DNA from: Chaera sp964544355
Lineage (GTDB): Bacteria > Patescibacteriota > Saccharimonadia > Saccharimonadales > Saccharimonadaceae
Reading direction: 5' to 3'
DNA length: 64,000 bases
Assembly: GCA_964544355.1 (NCBI GenBank)
Contig: CAZJAI010000002.1
Span: forward strand, 89,791-153,790
Positions 24,886 through 33,652 of this stretch are shown here, piece by piece; positions within the stretch are counted from its first letter, which is position 1; each line of letters begins with the position of its first letter. Both the position numbers and the translations under genes were made by a program. The notes below the pieces were generated by a model. It did no database searches. It was given only the letters and a program-made list of their open reading frames with translations, and had not been told where the DNA came from.

Positions 24886-24928
24886 TTTTATGTTAAATCA
24901 TCTGGCACTCCTAAGTCAAGAGTGCTAG
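24886..24928 (-). promoter_or_regulatory. hrcA promoter with degenerate CIRCE
   Basis: CTGGCACTC, 9 bases and GAGTGCTAG (24902-24928) differ from the CIRCE consensus at three positions, all in the outer bases. A TTGACT -35 lies inside it on the minus strand, with a TTAACA/TAACAT -10 about 17 bases further on, close to the hrcA ATG. This fits autoregulation. Confidence 0.85.
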
Positions 24929-24934
24929 GCGGTC

Positions 24935-26752
24935 TTACTCTTGGCTAAGCAGCACCCGGAAAGCTTCCGCCGGTATGTCCACCCGGCCAAACTTCTTTAG
25001 CCGTTTTTTACCCTCTTTCTGCTTGGCCCACAGTTTCTTTTTACGGCTGACATCGCCTCCGTAAAGGTGTCCGGTAACGTTTTTCTTAAGGGCCGGAACG
25101 TCTTCCCGGGCGATGATTTTACCGTTAACCGCCGCCTGCAAGCCAACCACGAACAGCTGCCTGGGTATTGCCTGTTTGAGTTTTTCGACCAGCTGGCGGC
25201 CAAGCCGCGGCGCTTCGCCGCGGTGAACGATAGCGCTTAGAGCGTCCACCCGCTCCCCCGCCACCAGGCAGTCCAGCCGCACCAGATCGGCCGGCCGGTA
25301 ATCGGCCGGTTCGTAACTGTAACTGCCATAACCGCTGGTGAGGCTTTTGAGCTGGTCGTAGAAACCGCTTAAGGTGTTAGGCAGAGGCGCTTCAAAATTA
25401 ATCACCGCCAGATCCCCTTCGCCGTAACTGATTTGGCCATGCCGTCCGCGTACTGAGGTGATCAGGGTAAGCACCTGACCGGTATACCTGGCGGGCGTGA
25501 CGATTTCGCCGCGAATCCACGGTTCGCTGATTTTCGTGACCGAGGAAGCTTCGGGCAGCTCGGCCGCCGAACGGATGACCCGGCTCTGCCCGCCGGCCAG
25601 CTCTATCTGATAATCGGTGGACGGGCTGGTGATAATCAGCTCCAGCCGGTAATCCCGTTCCAGCCGCTCGCGCACGATATCCATGTGCAAAAGACCTAAA
25701 AAGCCTATCCTGAAACCGTGACCCAATACCTGGCTGTTTTCGGCGGCGTAGTTAAGCGCGGCGTCGTTCAAGGCCAGTTTTTCCAGAGCGTCCTTCAGCT
25801 GGGGATACTGTTCGGCCGAAGCTGGAAACAAACCGGCGTAAACAAACGGCTTGACCTGCCGGTAACCGCTTAACGGCCGGCTAGCTGGGTTCAACCGAAG
25901 CGTTAGGGTATCTCCCACCCGGGCCTCGGACACCGAACGGAAGTTGGTCACCACATAACCGATCTCCCCCGTACCCAGGCTGCCGACGGGCTGCATGCGC
26001 GGACTCAGGCTGCCGACCTCCAGAGCCGTACCAACCGAGGCGGTCCCCATCATCCTAATATCCTGGGTGCTTTTTAAGCTGCCATCGAATACCCGGCAAT
26101 ACAAAATCACTCCGCGGTAATCGTCGTAGAGCGAATCGAAAACCAAGGCTCTGGCCGGCGCCTGAGGTGACCCTTTGGGCGGCGGAATACGTTCCACGAT
26201 CGCCCGCAGTACCCCGTCTACTCCCTGGCCGGTTTTGGCGCTGGTTTGTATGATGTCTTCCGACCGGCAGCCGAGCAGCTCAACCAGTTCGGACGTGACC
26301 TTGTCCGGTTCGGCCGCTGGCAGGTCGATTTTGTTCAGCACCGGAATGATCGTCAGGTCGGCCTCCAGGGCCAAATAAACGTTAGTCAGCGTTTGAGCCT
26401 GAATGCCCTGGCTGGCGTCGACCACCAGCAGAGCCCCCTCGCAGGCGGCCAGCGACCGGCTGACTTCATAACTGAAGTCGACGTGCCCGGGAGTGTCTAT
26501 AAGATTAAGCTGGTAGTCTTCGCCGCCATTTGGGCCGGAGTCGTCCTTCGCCTTCGCGTAACGCATCCTGACCGGCGCCAGCTTGATGGTAATGCCCTTC
26601 TCGCGCTCCAGGTCCATGCTGTCGAGCAGCTGGTTTTTCATTTGGCGGGCATCCACCGTGCCGGTAGCTTCCAGCAGACGGTCCGCCAGGGTGCTCTTGC
26701 CGTGATCGATATGAGCGATGATGCAAAAATTCCGGATACGGCTCTGGTTCAT
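24935..26752 (-). CDS. lepA: Elongation factor 4 (LepA)
   Basis: LepA is a ribosome-dependent GTPase related to EF-G. The 605-residue protein has G1 AHIDHGKSTLADR at the N-terminus, G3 DTPGHVDFSYEV near residue 85, G4 NKIDLPAAEP near 138, and the diagnostic C-terminal domain ending with GGDVSRKKKLWAKQKEGKKR and an ISQE-like tail. It overlaps murJ by 4 bases. Confidence 0.97.
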   Translation of the reverse strand: MNQSRIRNFCIIAHIDHGKSTLADRLLEATGTVDARQMKNQLLDSMDLEREKGITIKLAPVRMRYAKAKDDSGPNGGEDYQLNLIDTPGHVDFSYEVSRSLAACEGALLVVDASQGIQAQTLTNVYLALEADLTIIPVLNKIDLPAAEPDKVTSELVELLGCRSEDIIQTSAKTGQGVDGVLRAIVERIPPPKGSPQAPARALVFDSLYDDYRGVILYCRVFDGSLKSTQDIRMMGTASVGTALEVGSLSPRMQPVGSLGTGEIGYVVTNFRSVSEARVGDTLTLRLNPASRPLSGYRQVKPFVYAGLFPASAEQYPQLKDALEKLALNDAALNYAAENSQVLGHGFRIGFLGLLHMDIVRERLERDYRLELIITSPSTDYQIELAGGQSRVIRSAAELPEASSVTKISEPWIRGEIVTPARYTGQVLTLITSVRGRHGQISYGEGDLAVINFEAPLPNTLSGFYDQLKSLTSGYGSYSYEPADYRPADLVRLDCLVAGERVDALSAIVHRGEAPRLGRQLVEKLKQAIPRQLFVVGLQAAVNGKIIAREDVPALKKNVTGHLYGGDVSRKKKLWAKQKEGKKRLKKFGRVDIPAEAFRVLLSQE

Positions 26753-28392
26753 ACTTTCACCTTGCCCTGGGGACGGAATTGCCCGAAAGCCAGCCCTATG
26801 ATCTTTTTAATCACCGGCACCGGCTCTTCCAGCTTGAACAGGCGACAGATCATAAGATAACTGATCAGGCTGATGGTTACGATGACGGCGAACTTGGGGA
26901 AGGTGGTGAAAAAACTCTGGTCGCGGGCGCTCAGGTCGAGCAACTTCACCGAGACATAGCTGATTAGTCCCATCAATCCGCTGGCCGAAACCATCCGCGA
27001 AACGGCATGAATGAACGTGGCGTCAAACAGGCCGGGCATCCTGAAAGCCATGATCACGAACAAAATGGCCACCTCGACGATTGACACCAGCGCCTGAGCC
27101 AGAGCCAGCCCGTACACGCCCAGCCCGAAACGCAGCACGAACAGCACCGCCAGGAAAATGTTCAAGGTAATGGTGATGATCGAAATGTACAGCGGAGTGC
27201 GGGTATCCTGGCGGGCATAAAAACTGCGGGCGGCAATGTGGTAAATCGAACGGAACAAAATGGCTACCGCCAGTACGCCCAGAATGTTAGCGATCAGCAA
27301 ATCGCCCCCGTTCTTAATAAAGCTAACTATGTAACCGCGGGTGAAGAAGGTGATTACCGCAGTAGGCAGCGCCAGCCAGATAATCACTCTGAGCACCGAG
27401 CGTAACTCGCTCTTGAACAAATCCACCCGGCCGGTCGCCAGCCGTTCGCTCATCCTGGGAAAGGCCGCGGTAGAGATAGCTACGCCGATTAAAGTCACCG
27501 GCATCATGTGCAGAGTGGTGGCGCGCTGATAGGCCGTTACCATGCCGGCGCCCAGGCGCGAAGCCAGGTTGGTTTCCACGATGTTGTTGAAGTAATCTAT
27601 CCCCTGGTCGAATGAGCGCGGCGGCAGCAGCCTAAGCACCTTGCGAAAACCGCGGTTTCTCCAGCGGATTTTAAAGTCGTAGTCGAAGCCCATGCCTATC
27701 AGCCCGATACTGCTCACCAGCAGCTGCATGACCGATCCCAGCACCACGCCCAGGGCCACGCCCATGATACCACCTTCGAACAGTTGAAACCCGAACAGGT
27801 TGACCCCGTTCGCCAGCACCGTAATGCCAAAAATGATACCCAGGTTATAGATGGTCGGCGCCAGAGCGAAAAAGGTAAACCGGCCGATGGCCTGCTGCAT
27901 GCTGGCAATGACGCTGGCGATAGCGAACAAAAACGGATTAACGGCAATCACCCGCATCATTGAAACGGCCAGTCCGCGCGAGGTCTCGTCCAGCCCGGGG
28001 CCGGCCACGAAGCGCACCAGCGGGTCGGCGAATATGATGATCAGCAGACTGGCCAGCAGGGTGATGACGGCCATGAAATTAACCAGGCTGGAACTCAACT
28101 CCCATGCCGATTTCTTGTTGCCGGAAGCCAGCCGCTGACTGAAAACCGGTATGAAGGTTACACTCAGCGCGCCCGATACCAGCAGGAAAAACATGAAATC
28201 CGGTATCACGAACGCCACCGTGTAGGCGTCGATGCCGGTTTTGTAGGTATCGTAGTAGTTGCTCATCAGCAGCCGGTCGCGCAGCAGGCCCAGCAGGCTG
28301 GACAGCAGGCTGGAGCCGGCCAGTAAAAAAGCGGCCAGCTGTATGGTCAGCTGCCGGTTGGCTTTGGAGACAATTTTTTTGACGCGGTTCAT
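26749..28392 (-). CDS. murJ: Lipid II flippase MurJ
   Basis: MurJ moves lipid II across the membrane for peptidoglycan synthesis. The 547-residue MATE/MVF-fold protein has about 14 membrane helices and family segments such as LLGLLRDRLLMSNYYDTYKTG, GALSVTFIPVFSQ and RSFYARQDTRTPLYIS. It is upstream of lepA, a common bacterial arrangement. A TATAAT box lies at 28446-28451 in the 149-base leader. Confidence 0.93.
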   Translation of the reverse strand: MNRVKKIVSKANRQLTIQLAAFLLAGSSLLSSLLGLLRDRLLMSNYYDTYKTGIDAYTVAFVIPDFMFFLLVSGALSVTFIPVFSQRLASGNKKSAWELSSSLVNFMAVITLLASLLIIIFADPLVRFVAGPGLDETSRGLAVSMMRVIAVNPFLFAIASVIASMQQAIGRFTFFALAPTIYNLGIIFGITVLANGVNLFGFQLFEGGIMGVALGVVLGSVMQLLVSSIGLIGMGFDYDFKIRWRNRGFRKVLRLLPPRSFDQGIDYFNNIVETNLASRLGAGMVTAYQRATTLHMMPVTLIGVAISTAAFPRMSERLATGRVDLFKSELRSVLRVIIWLALPTAVITFFTRGYIVSFIKNGGDLLIANILGVLAVAILFRSIYHIAARSFYARQDTRTPLYISIITITLNIFLAVLFVLRFGLGVYGLALAQALVSIVEVAILFVIMAFRMPGLFDATFIHAVSRMVSASGLMGLISYVSVKLLDLSARDQSFFTTFPKFAVIVTISLISYLMICRLFKLEEPVPVIKKIIGLAFGQFRPQGKVKV

Positions 28393-28541
28393 TTGACGTG
28401 AAGGGTTACGCGGCTGCTGTCTGACCCCCGCTTTCGCTTGCCCTGATTATACTCTTCCTCCGCCGATCGTCCGGATGCGTCCTGAAAGACGTTCCCGGTA
28501 AAATTCGGCCTCGGCATAAAAAAGACTCGCCGGCCCCGATT

Positions 28542-30407
28542 TTAGTAAAGGGCCGCCTCGGCCGGCAGTTTGGTGCCTTTGAGCAGCTCGACTACCCGCT
28601 CTTCTTCCAGCGTCTCTTCTTCCAGCAAGGCCTTGGCCAGCTTGTCCAGGGCAGTCAGATTGGCTCTAATGACCGCCTCGGCCCGCTGCGAAGCTTCCTG
28701 GATTAACCCGGCCACTTCCTGGTCAATCAGCTTGGCGGTATCATCGCTGTAGGGGCGGTCGTGAACCATCCGCTCGAACACCAGGCCGCCGGCATCCTCG
28801 TGAAAAACCTGGTCGCGCAGTTTTTGGCCCATGCCTTGTTCGATAACCATGTCCCGGGCAATCTCGGTGGCTTTTCTCAGGTCATTGCCCGCGCCGGTGG
28901 TAATCCGGTCGGGGCCGTAGTGGACTTTCTCGGCCATGCGGCCGCCCAGGGCGCGGGCCAGAACGTCTTTGAATTCAATCAGCGAAGTGTAATTCTTGTC
29001 TTCGGGCGGCAAGAACCAGGTTACGCCGCCGGTGCCACCCCGCGGAATAATGGTAACTTTGTGCACCGGATCGCTGTCGGGCAGGACATGGCCAACCAGG
29101 GCATGCCCGGCTTCATGGTAGGCCGTCAGCTGTTTCTCGGCGTCGTTCATAACTTTGGTCTTGCGCTCCGGGCCAATCGCCACCTTCTCGAAAGCGGCGG
29201 TCACGTCGGCGTCGGTGATGATTTTACGATTATGCCTGGCGGCGATAATGGCCGCCTCGTTGGCGATATTAGCCAGATCGGCGCCGCTGCTGCCGGCGGT
29301 TTTGGCGGCTAGCGCGTCAAGGTTAACCGAGGCGTCCAGCGGCTTCTTGGCGAAATGCACCTTCAAAATGGCCTCCCGGTCGCGCCGCTCGGGCAGGCTG
29401 ATATTGACTCGGCGGTCGAACCGGCCGGGGCGCAGCAGGGCCGGATCCAGCACGTCGGCCCGGTTGGTGGCAGCCAGTACGATGACGTTGGTGCCGCGCT
29501 CGAAACCGTCCATTTCCACTAAAATCTGATTGAGCGTCTGTTCGCGTTCGTCGTGGCCGCCGCCCATGCCGCTGCCGCGCCGGCGGCCGACAGCGTCAAT
29601 CTCATCTATAAACACTATGCAGGGTGCGTTCTTCTTGGCCTTGGCGAACAGGTCGCGCACCCGGCTGGCGCCGACGCCGACGAACATCTCGACAAACTCC
29701 GAGCCGCTGATGCTAAAAAACGGCACGTTGGCTTCACCGGCCACCGCCCGGGCCAGCAGCGTCTTGCCGGTGCCCGGCATGCCCACCAACAGCACGCCTT
29801 TGGGTATACGGGCGCCGACGTCCTGGAATTTTTTGGGGTGCTTTAAGAAATCCACCACCTCCTGCAGGTCTTCTTTAGCCTCGTCGTTGCCGGCGATATC
29901 GTCAAAGGTGGCTTTTTCAACGTCACTGCCGTACAGGCGGGCCCGCGACTTGCCGAATCCCAGCGCCTGGTTGCTTTGCCCCTGGGCCTGGCGGAACATG
30001 AACAGGAACAGCCCGCCTATCAGCAGCACCGGCAGCAGCAGGCCGAGCAGGTTGATAAGCGCCGTGCCTATTTCGGACGGTTTTTTAACGACGACCTCGG
30101 CCGGCGCGTCGGTGCGCAATCCCTGCTGGTAGATACTGCTGCCAGACTCTTTGCGCGACTTCTCGGTCGGTTTGCCGCCGGCCTTATCGGACAGCGGGGT
30201 CACTAAAACGGTATCGCCGCTGATTTCCAGTTTAGCGATCTGACCCTGGTTGGACTGCTTGACTACCTCTGAAATAGGCACTTCTTTAAGGTTCTGCGGC
30301 GGCGCGTAAATAGCCCACAGGGCCAGGCCCATGAAAACGACGATGCTCCAAAACAGCATCGTGCGGATCGGCTGGCTGGGTTTGGTTAGATTAGGTCTTT
30401 TTACCAC
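28542..30407 (-). CDS. ftsH: ATP-dependent zinc metalloprotease FtsH
   Basis: FtsH is a membrane-bound AAA+ protease. The 621 residues comprise two N-terminal membrane helices (about 16-36 and 108-132) around an extracytoplasmic domain, an AAA+ module with Walker A VGMPGTGKTLLARA near 210 and Walker B CIVFIDEIDAVG near 265, the second region of homology NRADVLDPALLRPGRFDRR, and the protease site HEAGH near residue 430. GTG is the likely start. Confidence 0.97.
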   Translation of the reverse strand: MVKRPNLTKPSQPIRTMLFWSIVVFMGLALWAIYAPPQNLKEVPISEVVKQSNQGQIAKLEISGDTVLVTPLSDKAGGKPTEKSRKESGSSIYQQGLRTDAPAEVVVKKPSEIGTALINLLGLLLPVLLIGGLFLFMFRQAQGQSNQALGFGKSRARLYGSDVEKATFDDIAGNDEAKEDLQEVVDFLKHPKKFQDVGARIPKGVLLVGMPGTGKTLLARAVAGEANVPFFSISGSEFVEMFVGVGASRVRDLFAKAKKNAPCIVFIDEIDAVGRRRGSGMGGGHDEREQTLNQILVEMDGFERGTNVIVLAATNRADVLDPALLRPGRFDRRVNISLPERRDREAILKVHFAKKPLDASVNLDALAAKTAGSSGADLANIANEAAIIAARHNRKIITDADVTAAFEKVAIGPERKTKVMNDAEKQLTAYHEAGHALVGHVLPDSDPVHKVTIIPRGGTGGVTWFLPPEDKNYTSLIEFKDVLARALGGRMAEKVHYGPDRITTGAGNDLRKATEIARDMVIEQGMGQKLRDQVFHEDAGGLVFERMVHDRPYSDDTAKLIDQEVAGLIQEASQRAEAVIRANLTALDKLAKALLEEETLEEERVVELLKGTKLPAEAALY

Positions 30408-30535
30408 TACGTTATCGCTCTTTTTAAAGTTTTCTTATAGTAAGATGGCCTTTTGAAAGTCGGGGCCTCCCGACGGTTTGATATCGAAAGCGACGGGTCA
30501 ATTGGAAGATTGGCCGCTGAATTCACTAGTTAATC

Positions 30536-31456
30536 TTAGCAATTTTCTAGATGCTCGACAATCATTTGCCGCCGGGTAAGACTAAACCGCCAAACGCCGA
30601 TAGCCTTGCGCCGACCCGGACGGCCGACTTTAGACCAGGTGATAAGCTCGGCCAGTTGGCGGCTGAGCAACCTTTCCCCCCCGTACAAACCGGATATGAC
30701 GCCCCCCAGCAGCTCGGCCGCGACGCCGCGCGGCAGCATAATCATCCAGTAGCGGCTGATTGAAGCGGTCTTCCCGCCCAGGCTGGCGAATTCCCCGCCG
30801 CGCAGAATTTTTGCGACCTCGTCTTCAATTTTATCCACTACGCCGGCCTGGCGCCTGGCTAGCTTCGCCAGTTCCCGCTTGGAGGACTTGGCATCTTGAC
30901 CGGATAAAACCTTCAGCCTCAGATAATTGCGCAAAAAACGAACCTCCCGGTTGGACGGATCCTCACGCCACGCCAGCCGGTGGCGGCGTGCGTATGCCAC
31001 CAGGCGGCTCTTGGGGGAACCCAGCAGCGGCCGGATAATCCCGAAACGCGAAGAACGCAACGAAGTCAGGCTGCGGATTCCCCCGGAGCGTATCAGATTA
31101 ATTAGGGCGGTTTCGACCAGATCGTCCTGATGGTGGGCAGTGATTATGGCTTGAGCTTGGTATTTTTTGCAAATCTGTCGCAAAAACGCGTACCGTGCCC
31201 GGCGGGCAACGGCTTCAGAGGCTGCCGCGCCCAGCCTGCCCTCGCCCTGGCAGTAGGGCAGGCCGTAACCGGCCGCCAGGCCGGCCACGAAACGGGCATC
31301 CTGGCTGGATTGGCGGCCGCGGATACCGTGGTTAAAGTGGGCCACGATCAATTCCAGGCAGGGCTGACGACTCAGCAGGTCCAGCAGGGCCACCGAATCC
31401 ACGCCGCCCGAAACGGCTACTACGTACTTGCCCGGATTCAATTGGTTGATGCGCAT
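30536..31456 (-). CDS. tilS: tRNA(Ile)-lysidine synthase TilS
   Basis: TilS converts C34 of tRNA-Ile(CAU) to lysidine so that it reads AUA. The 306-residue protein has the PP-loop SGGVDSVALLDLL near residue 15, AHFNHGIRG near 40 and TAHHQDDLVETALINLIRSGG near 107. It is shorter than the Escherichia coli enzyme and appears to lack the full C-terminal domain, like short TilS forms. A candidate substrate, tRNA-Ile2, is encoded at 36214-36289. Confidence 0.94.
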   Translation of the reverse strand: MRINQLNPGKYVVAVSGGVDSVALLDLLSRQPCLELIVAHFNHGIRGRQSSQDARFVAGLAAGYGLPYCQGEGRLGAAASEAVARRARYAFLRQICKKYQAQAIITAHHQDDLVETALINLIRSGGIRSLTSLRSSRFGIIRPLLGSPKSRLVAYARRHRLAWREDPSNREVRFLRNYLRLKVLSGQDAKSSKRELAKLARRQAGVVDKIEDEVAKILRGGEFASLGGKTASISRYWMIMLPRGVAAELLGGVISGLYGGERLLSRQLAELITWSKVGRPGRRKAIGVWRFSLTRRQMIVEHLENC

Positions 31457-31534
31457 ATCTTTGTTATAAACATTACTTTAAGTTAAAATCCGACTATCCG
31501 GGACTAATAAAGTTTAAAATTATGCTTAAAAAAT

Positions 31535-32092
31535 ATGGATAAAACCGAAACCACCGAAATTTACTTCATGCGGCACGGCCAATGCCAGGCCAATGCTGAC
31601 AGCTTGGTGGCCGGTCGTCTGGACAGCCCACTAACCGAGCTGGGGCGGCAGCAGGCCGCAGCGGCCGGTCAGGCGGCGCTCAGCGAGGGGCTGCGGCCGG
31701 ACGTTATCATCAGTTCCCGCCTGCAGCGAGCGGCCGAAACCGCCAAAATTGTCGCCAAGGCGCTGGGTCTGGACCCCGCCGGCATAATTTACACCGGCCT
31801 GCTGGCTGAAAGATCGGGGGGCAGTTTTGAAGGCGGTCCTATCGCCGATTACTACGCCGCCGACGAAGCCGAAGCGGTAGAGCGCCATGGCGTCGAATCG
31901 CTGGAGGAGCTCCGCCGGCGGGCGGAGCGGCTGCTCGATACTTTGCGCCGCGACTATTCGGACCGCCGGGTGCTGCTGGTCGGACACAGCGGCATCGGCA
32001 AAATGCTGTTCCTGACGGCGGCCAACCGGCCGGCAGCCGGCCTGGACAAACGCCAAACCCTGCCCAATGCCCTCATCCGGCGGCTGGCGTAA
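31535..32092 (+). CDS. Histidine phosphatase family protein
   Basis: The 185-residue protein has the branch-1 motif FMRHGQCQANAD with catalytic His14, a second His in LLVGHSGIGKML near residue 150 and the central SRLQRAAETAKIVAKALG. These mark phosphoglycerate mutase-like phosphatases. The substrate is unknown; candidates include sugar phosphates or phosphoproteins. It is divergent from tilS with a possible TTGTTA-N17-TAAAAT promoter in the 78-base gap. Confidence 0.9.
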   Translation: MDKTETTEIYFMRHGQCQANADSLVAGRLDSPLTELGRQQAAAAGQAALSEGLRPDVIISSRLQRAAETAKIVAKALGLDPAGIIYTGLLAERSGGSFEGGPIADYYAADEAEAVERHGVESLEELRRRAERLLDTLRRDYSDRRVLLVGHSGIGKMLFLTAANRPAAGLDKRQTLPNALIRRLA

Positions 32093-32093
32093 A

Positions 32094-32127
32094 AATATGC
32101 CGGTTAACAATTTTTAACCGGCATATT
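32094..32127. terminator. Strong stem-loop between phosphatase gene and tRNA-Met
   Basis: AATATGCCGGTTAA and TTAACCGGCATATT form a perfect 14-bp stem around a 6-base loop, between two convergent transcription units. There is no long T-run, but the arms end in A/T-rich steps and it probably ends transcription in both directions. Confidence 0.65.
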
Positions 32128-32144
32128 CTGGTAAATTATCAATC

Positions 32145-32221
32145 TGGTAGCAGGGGCGAGACTCGAACTCGCGACCCCAGGCTTATGAGTCCTGTGCTCT
32201 AACCGGCTGAGCTACCCTGCC
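32145..32221 (-). tRNA. tRNA-Met(CAU), elongator
   Basis: A cloverleaf with acceptor GGCAGGG/CCCTGCT (one G-U pair), D arm AGCTCAGCCGGTTAGAGC, anticodon loop CTCATAA and T arm GCGAGTTCGAGTCTCGC, with encoded CCA. The 5' pair is formed, so it is not the initiator. The D arm and anticodon region resemble bacterial elongator tRNA-Met more than tRNA-Ile2. Confidence 0.9.
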
Positions 32222-32275
32222 GTGCCTCCCTGAAGAGATGACAGGTTAGATTGTAACAGCAGTCGGATTGATTTT

Positions 32276-32452
32276 CTAGGCAGCCGCCGGTTGGTCGTCG
32301 GAGTCGAGCTCCTCAACGGCCGCCAGAGCCTTTTCGCCCAGTTTGGCTTCCAGCTTGGCGCGTAATCCGGCCAGCGCCTCGGGGCTGGTGTCGCGCCGGT
32401 TCCAGCTGTCAACCGGCTTGGTTTCCGGAGTAGACTGGTTGTCATTCACCAT
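32276..32452 (-). CDS. Small acidic hypothetical protein (58 aa)
   Basis: This 58-codon frame starts with ATG at 32452 and reads MVNDNQSTPETKPVDSWN, then a helical acidic region (KLEAKLGEKALAAVEELDSD). It has a consensus promoter (TTGACA-N17-TATAAT at 32499-32527) and a leader of about 45 bases, without a clear Shine-Dalgarno. An alternative frame on the same strand runs into tRNA-Met and is less likely. The protein is probably soluble; its role is unknown. Confidence 0.62.
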   Translation of the reverse strand: MVNDNQSTPETKPVDSWNRRDTSPEALAGLRAKLEAKLGEKALAAVEELDSDDQPAAA

Positions 32453-32498
32453 TGTAATTTTAGACCTTTTTATGTTTGATTTAGTGATTAATGCCTAA

Positions 32499-32527
32499 AT
32501 TATACTCTTTTGTGTTTATTTTGTCAA
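32499..32527 (-). promoter_or_regulatory. Consensus promoter for the 58-aa gene
   Basis: TTGACA (32527-32522), 17 bases and TATAAT (32504-32499) on the minus strand: both hexamers are perfect sigma70-type consensus. Such a promoter in front of a tiny gene and tRNA-Met suggests constant high transcription of both. Confidence 0.85.
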
Positions 32528-32558
32528 TAGATCGAGGAGCTGTTTGAGCTTTAGCTTT

Positions 32559-32588
32559 TTGACAGGGGTTGCCTAAAAGTGCTAGGGT
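32559..32588 (+). promoter_or_regulatory. Promoter for the 243-aa membrane protein
   Basis: TTGACA (32559-32564), an 18-base spacer and TAGGGT (32583-32588) precede ATG 32616. It is divergent from the promoter at 32499-32527. Confidence 0.6.
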
Positions 32589-32615
32589 TAGATAAAAGCT
32601 CCTAAAACCAAAATT

Positions 32616-33347
32616 ATGTATCCCCTGACCCAACCCTCTGATTTGCTGACGATACTGTCGGTGGTGGCTCTGGCCGGACTGTTACACGCCAATTTTCAGC
32701 TGGCGGTCAGCGTCCTCACCAGGCTGGGCGGCCACGTTCTTGGCCGCAGCGGAACCGCCAGGCGGCAACCACACCTCCTGCCCGGCGTAACCTTCTCATA
32801 CGCTTGGGGCAACCTGCTGGCCATAGCCCTGCTGGCCGTCGGCGCCACCTATCTGCTGAGCGCGCTGGGCCTGCCTCAGAAGCCGCTGTGGGTGCTGCTG
32901 GCGCTGCTGGGCGGATTAACTGGGCTGGCGACGCTGCTGGTCTACCACCGCGACGGCGGCCGTCTGTGGATACCCGAAGCCATGAAAAACTATCTTTACG
33001 AACGCACCAAGCGATCCACCACGCCGGCCGAAGCCATGGCCTTGGGCATTATGACCGGAATGGCCGAACTGCCGTTTATAGCCGCGCCGCTGCTGTTTGT
33101 GGCGGCGCTGTTAAGAGGCAACCCCGACCTCAACCGCCTGACGGTGCTGCTTCTTTACTCCCTGTTGGCCAGCGCTCCGCTGTTTTTACTGGCGGCGGCC
33201 ATGTCGGCCGGTCAAAAAGTCAGCCGGCTGGAAAGATGGCGCGAGTCCAACCGCCGCTTTTTACAGTTAAGCAGCGCCCTAGGCCTGGCGGTGCTCAGCG
33301 CTTACGTGCTCAGCCTGTTCGGAGCGGGAGGCGCGGCGCCATGGTGA
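32616..33347 (+). CDS. Polytopic membrane protein, LysE/CcdA-like topology
   Basis: The 243-residue protein has about six hydrophobic helices (near 10-30, 58-80, 88-108, 145-168, 178-200 and 220-240). GIMTGMAELPFIAAPLLFVAAL recalls the repeated half-membrane motifs of LysE/CcdA-type transporters. The family could not be fixed. It overlaps the ATP-cone gene by 7 bases and precedes a disulfide reductase, so a thiol-redox role (CcdA-like) is an attractive but unproven guess; no conserved cysteine pair is seen in the helices. Confidence 0.7.
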   Translation: MYPLTQPSDLLTILSVVALAGLLHANFQLAVSVLTRLGGHVLGRSGTARRQPHLLPGVTFSYAWGNLLAIALLAVGATYLLSALGLPQKPLWVLLALLGGLTGLATLLVYHRDGGRLWIPEAMKNYLYERTKRSTTPAEAMALGIMTGMAELPFIAAPLLFVAALLRGNPDLNRLTVLLLYSLLASAPLFLLAAAMSAGQKVSRLERWRESNRRFLQLSSALGLAVLSAYVLSLFGAGGAAPW

Positions 33348-33616
33348 AAACCGTGCTGGTGAAGCGCGACGGGCGGCTGGAAGATTACAACCCGGCCAAG
33401 TTGCGTTCCAGCCTGAAAGCCGCTTGCCAAAGCGTCAGGGCTCCGGAGGGCGACGCCGAAACCATAGCCAATCTGGCCGCTACCAAGCTGGAACGATGGC
33501 TGGCCCCGCGTCCTGAAGTTACCACCGCCGACATTCGCCGCAAGGCCGCCGAGGCGCTGGTTGCCTATAATCCGGAAGCGGCGTATATCTATAAACAACA
33601 AAAAATCATTTCTTAA
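33341..33616 (+). CDS. Standalone ATP-cone domain protein (91 aa)
   Basis: Starting at ATG 33341, the protein is almost entirely one ATP-cone: VKRDGRLEDYNPAKLRSSL, then a helical middle (TIANLAATKLERWL) and the closing AYIYKQQKII. ATP-cones sense ATP/dATP in ribonucleotide reductases and in NrdR. Here neither a reductase domain nor the NrdR zinc ribbon is attached. It overlaps the preceding membrane protein gene by 7 bases and precedes the reductase gene by 36 bases, so the three are probably one operon. Confidence 0.82.
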   Translation: MVKTVLVKRDGRLEDYNPAKLRSSLKAACQSVRAPEGDAETIANLAATKLERWLAPRPEVTTADIRRKAAEALVAYNPEAAYIYKQQKIIS

Positions 33617-33652
33617 AAAAGCGCTAAGTCTGAAGGGGGTTCTGAAAAAGCA

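Noticed and set aside
32212..32445. 77-codon minus-strand frame before tRNA-Met
   Set aside because: It runs into the tRNA gene and is Arg/Pro-rich; the alternative frame 32276-32452 gives an ordinary acidic helical protein behind a consensus promoter.
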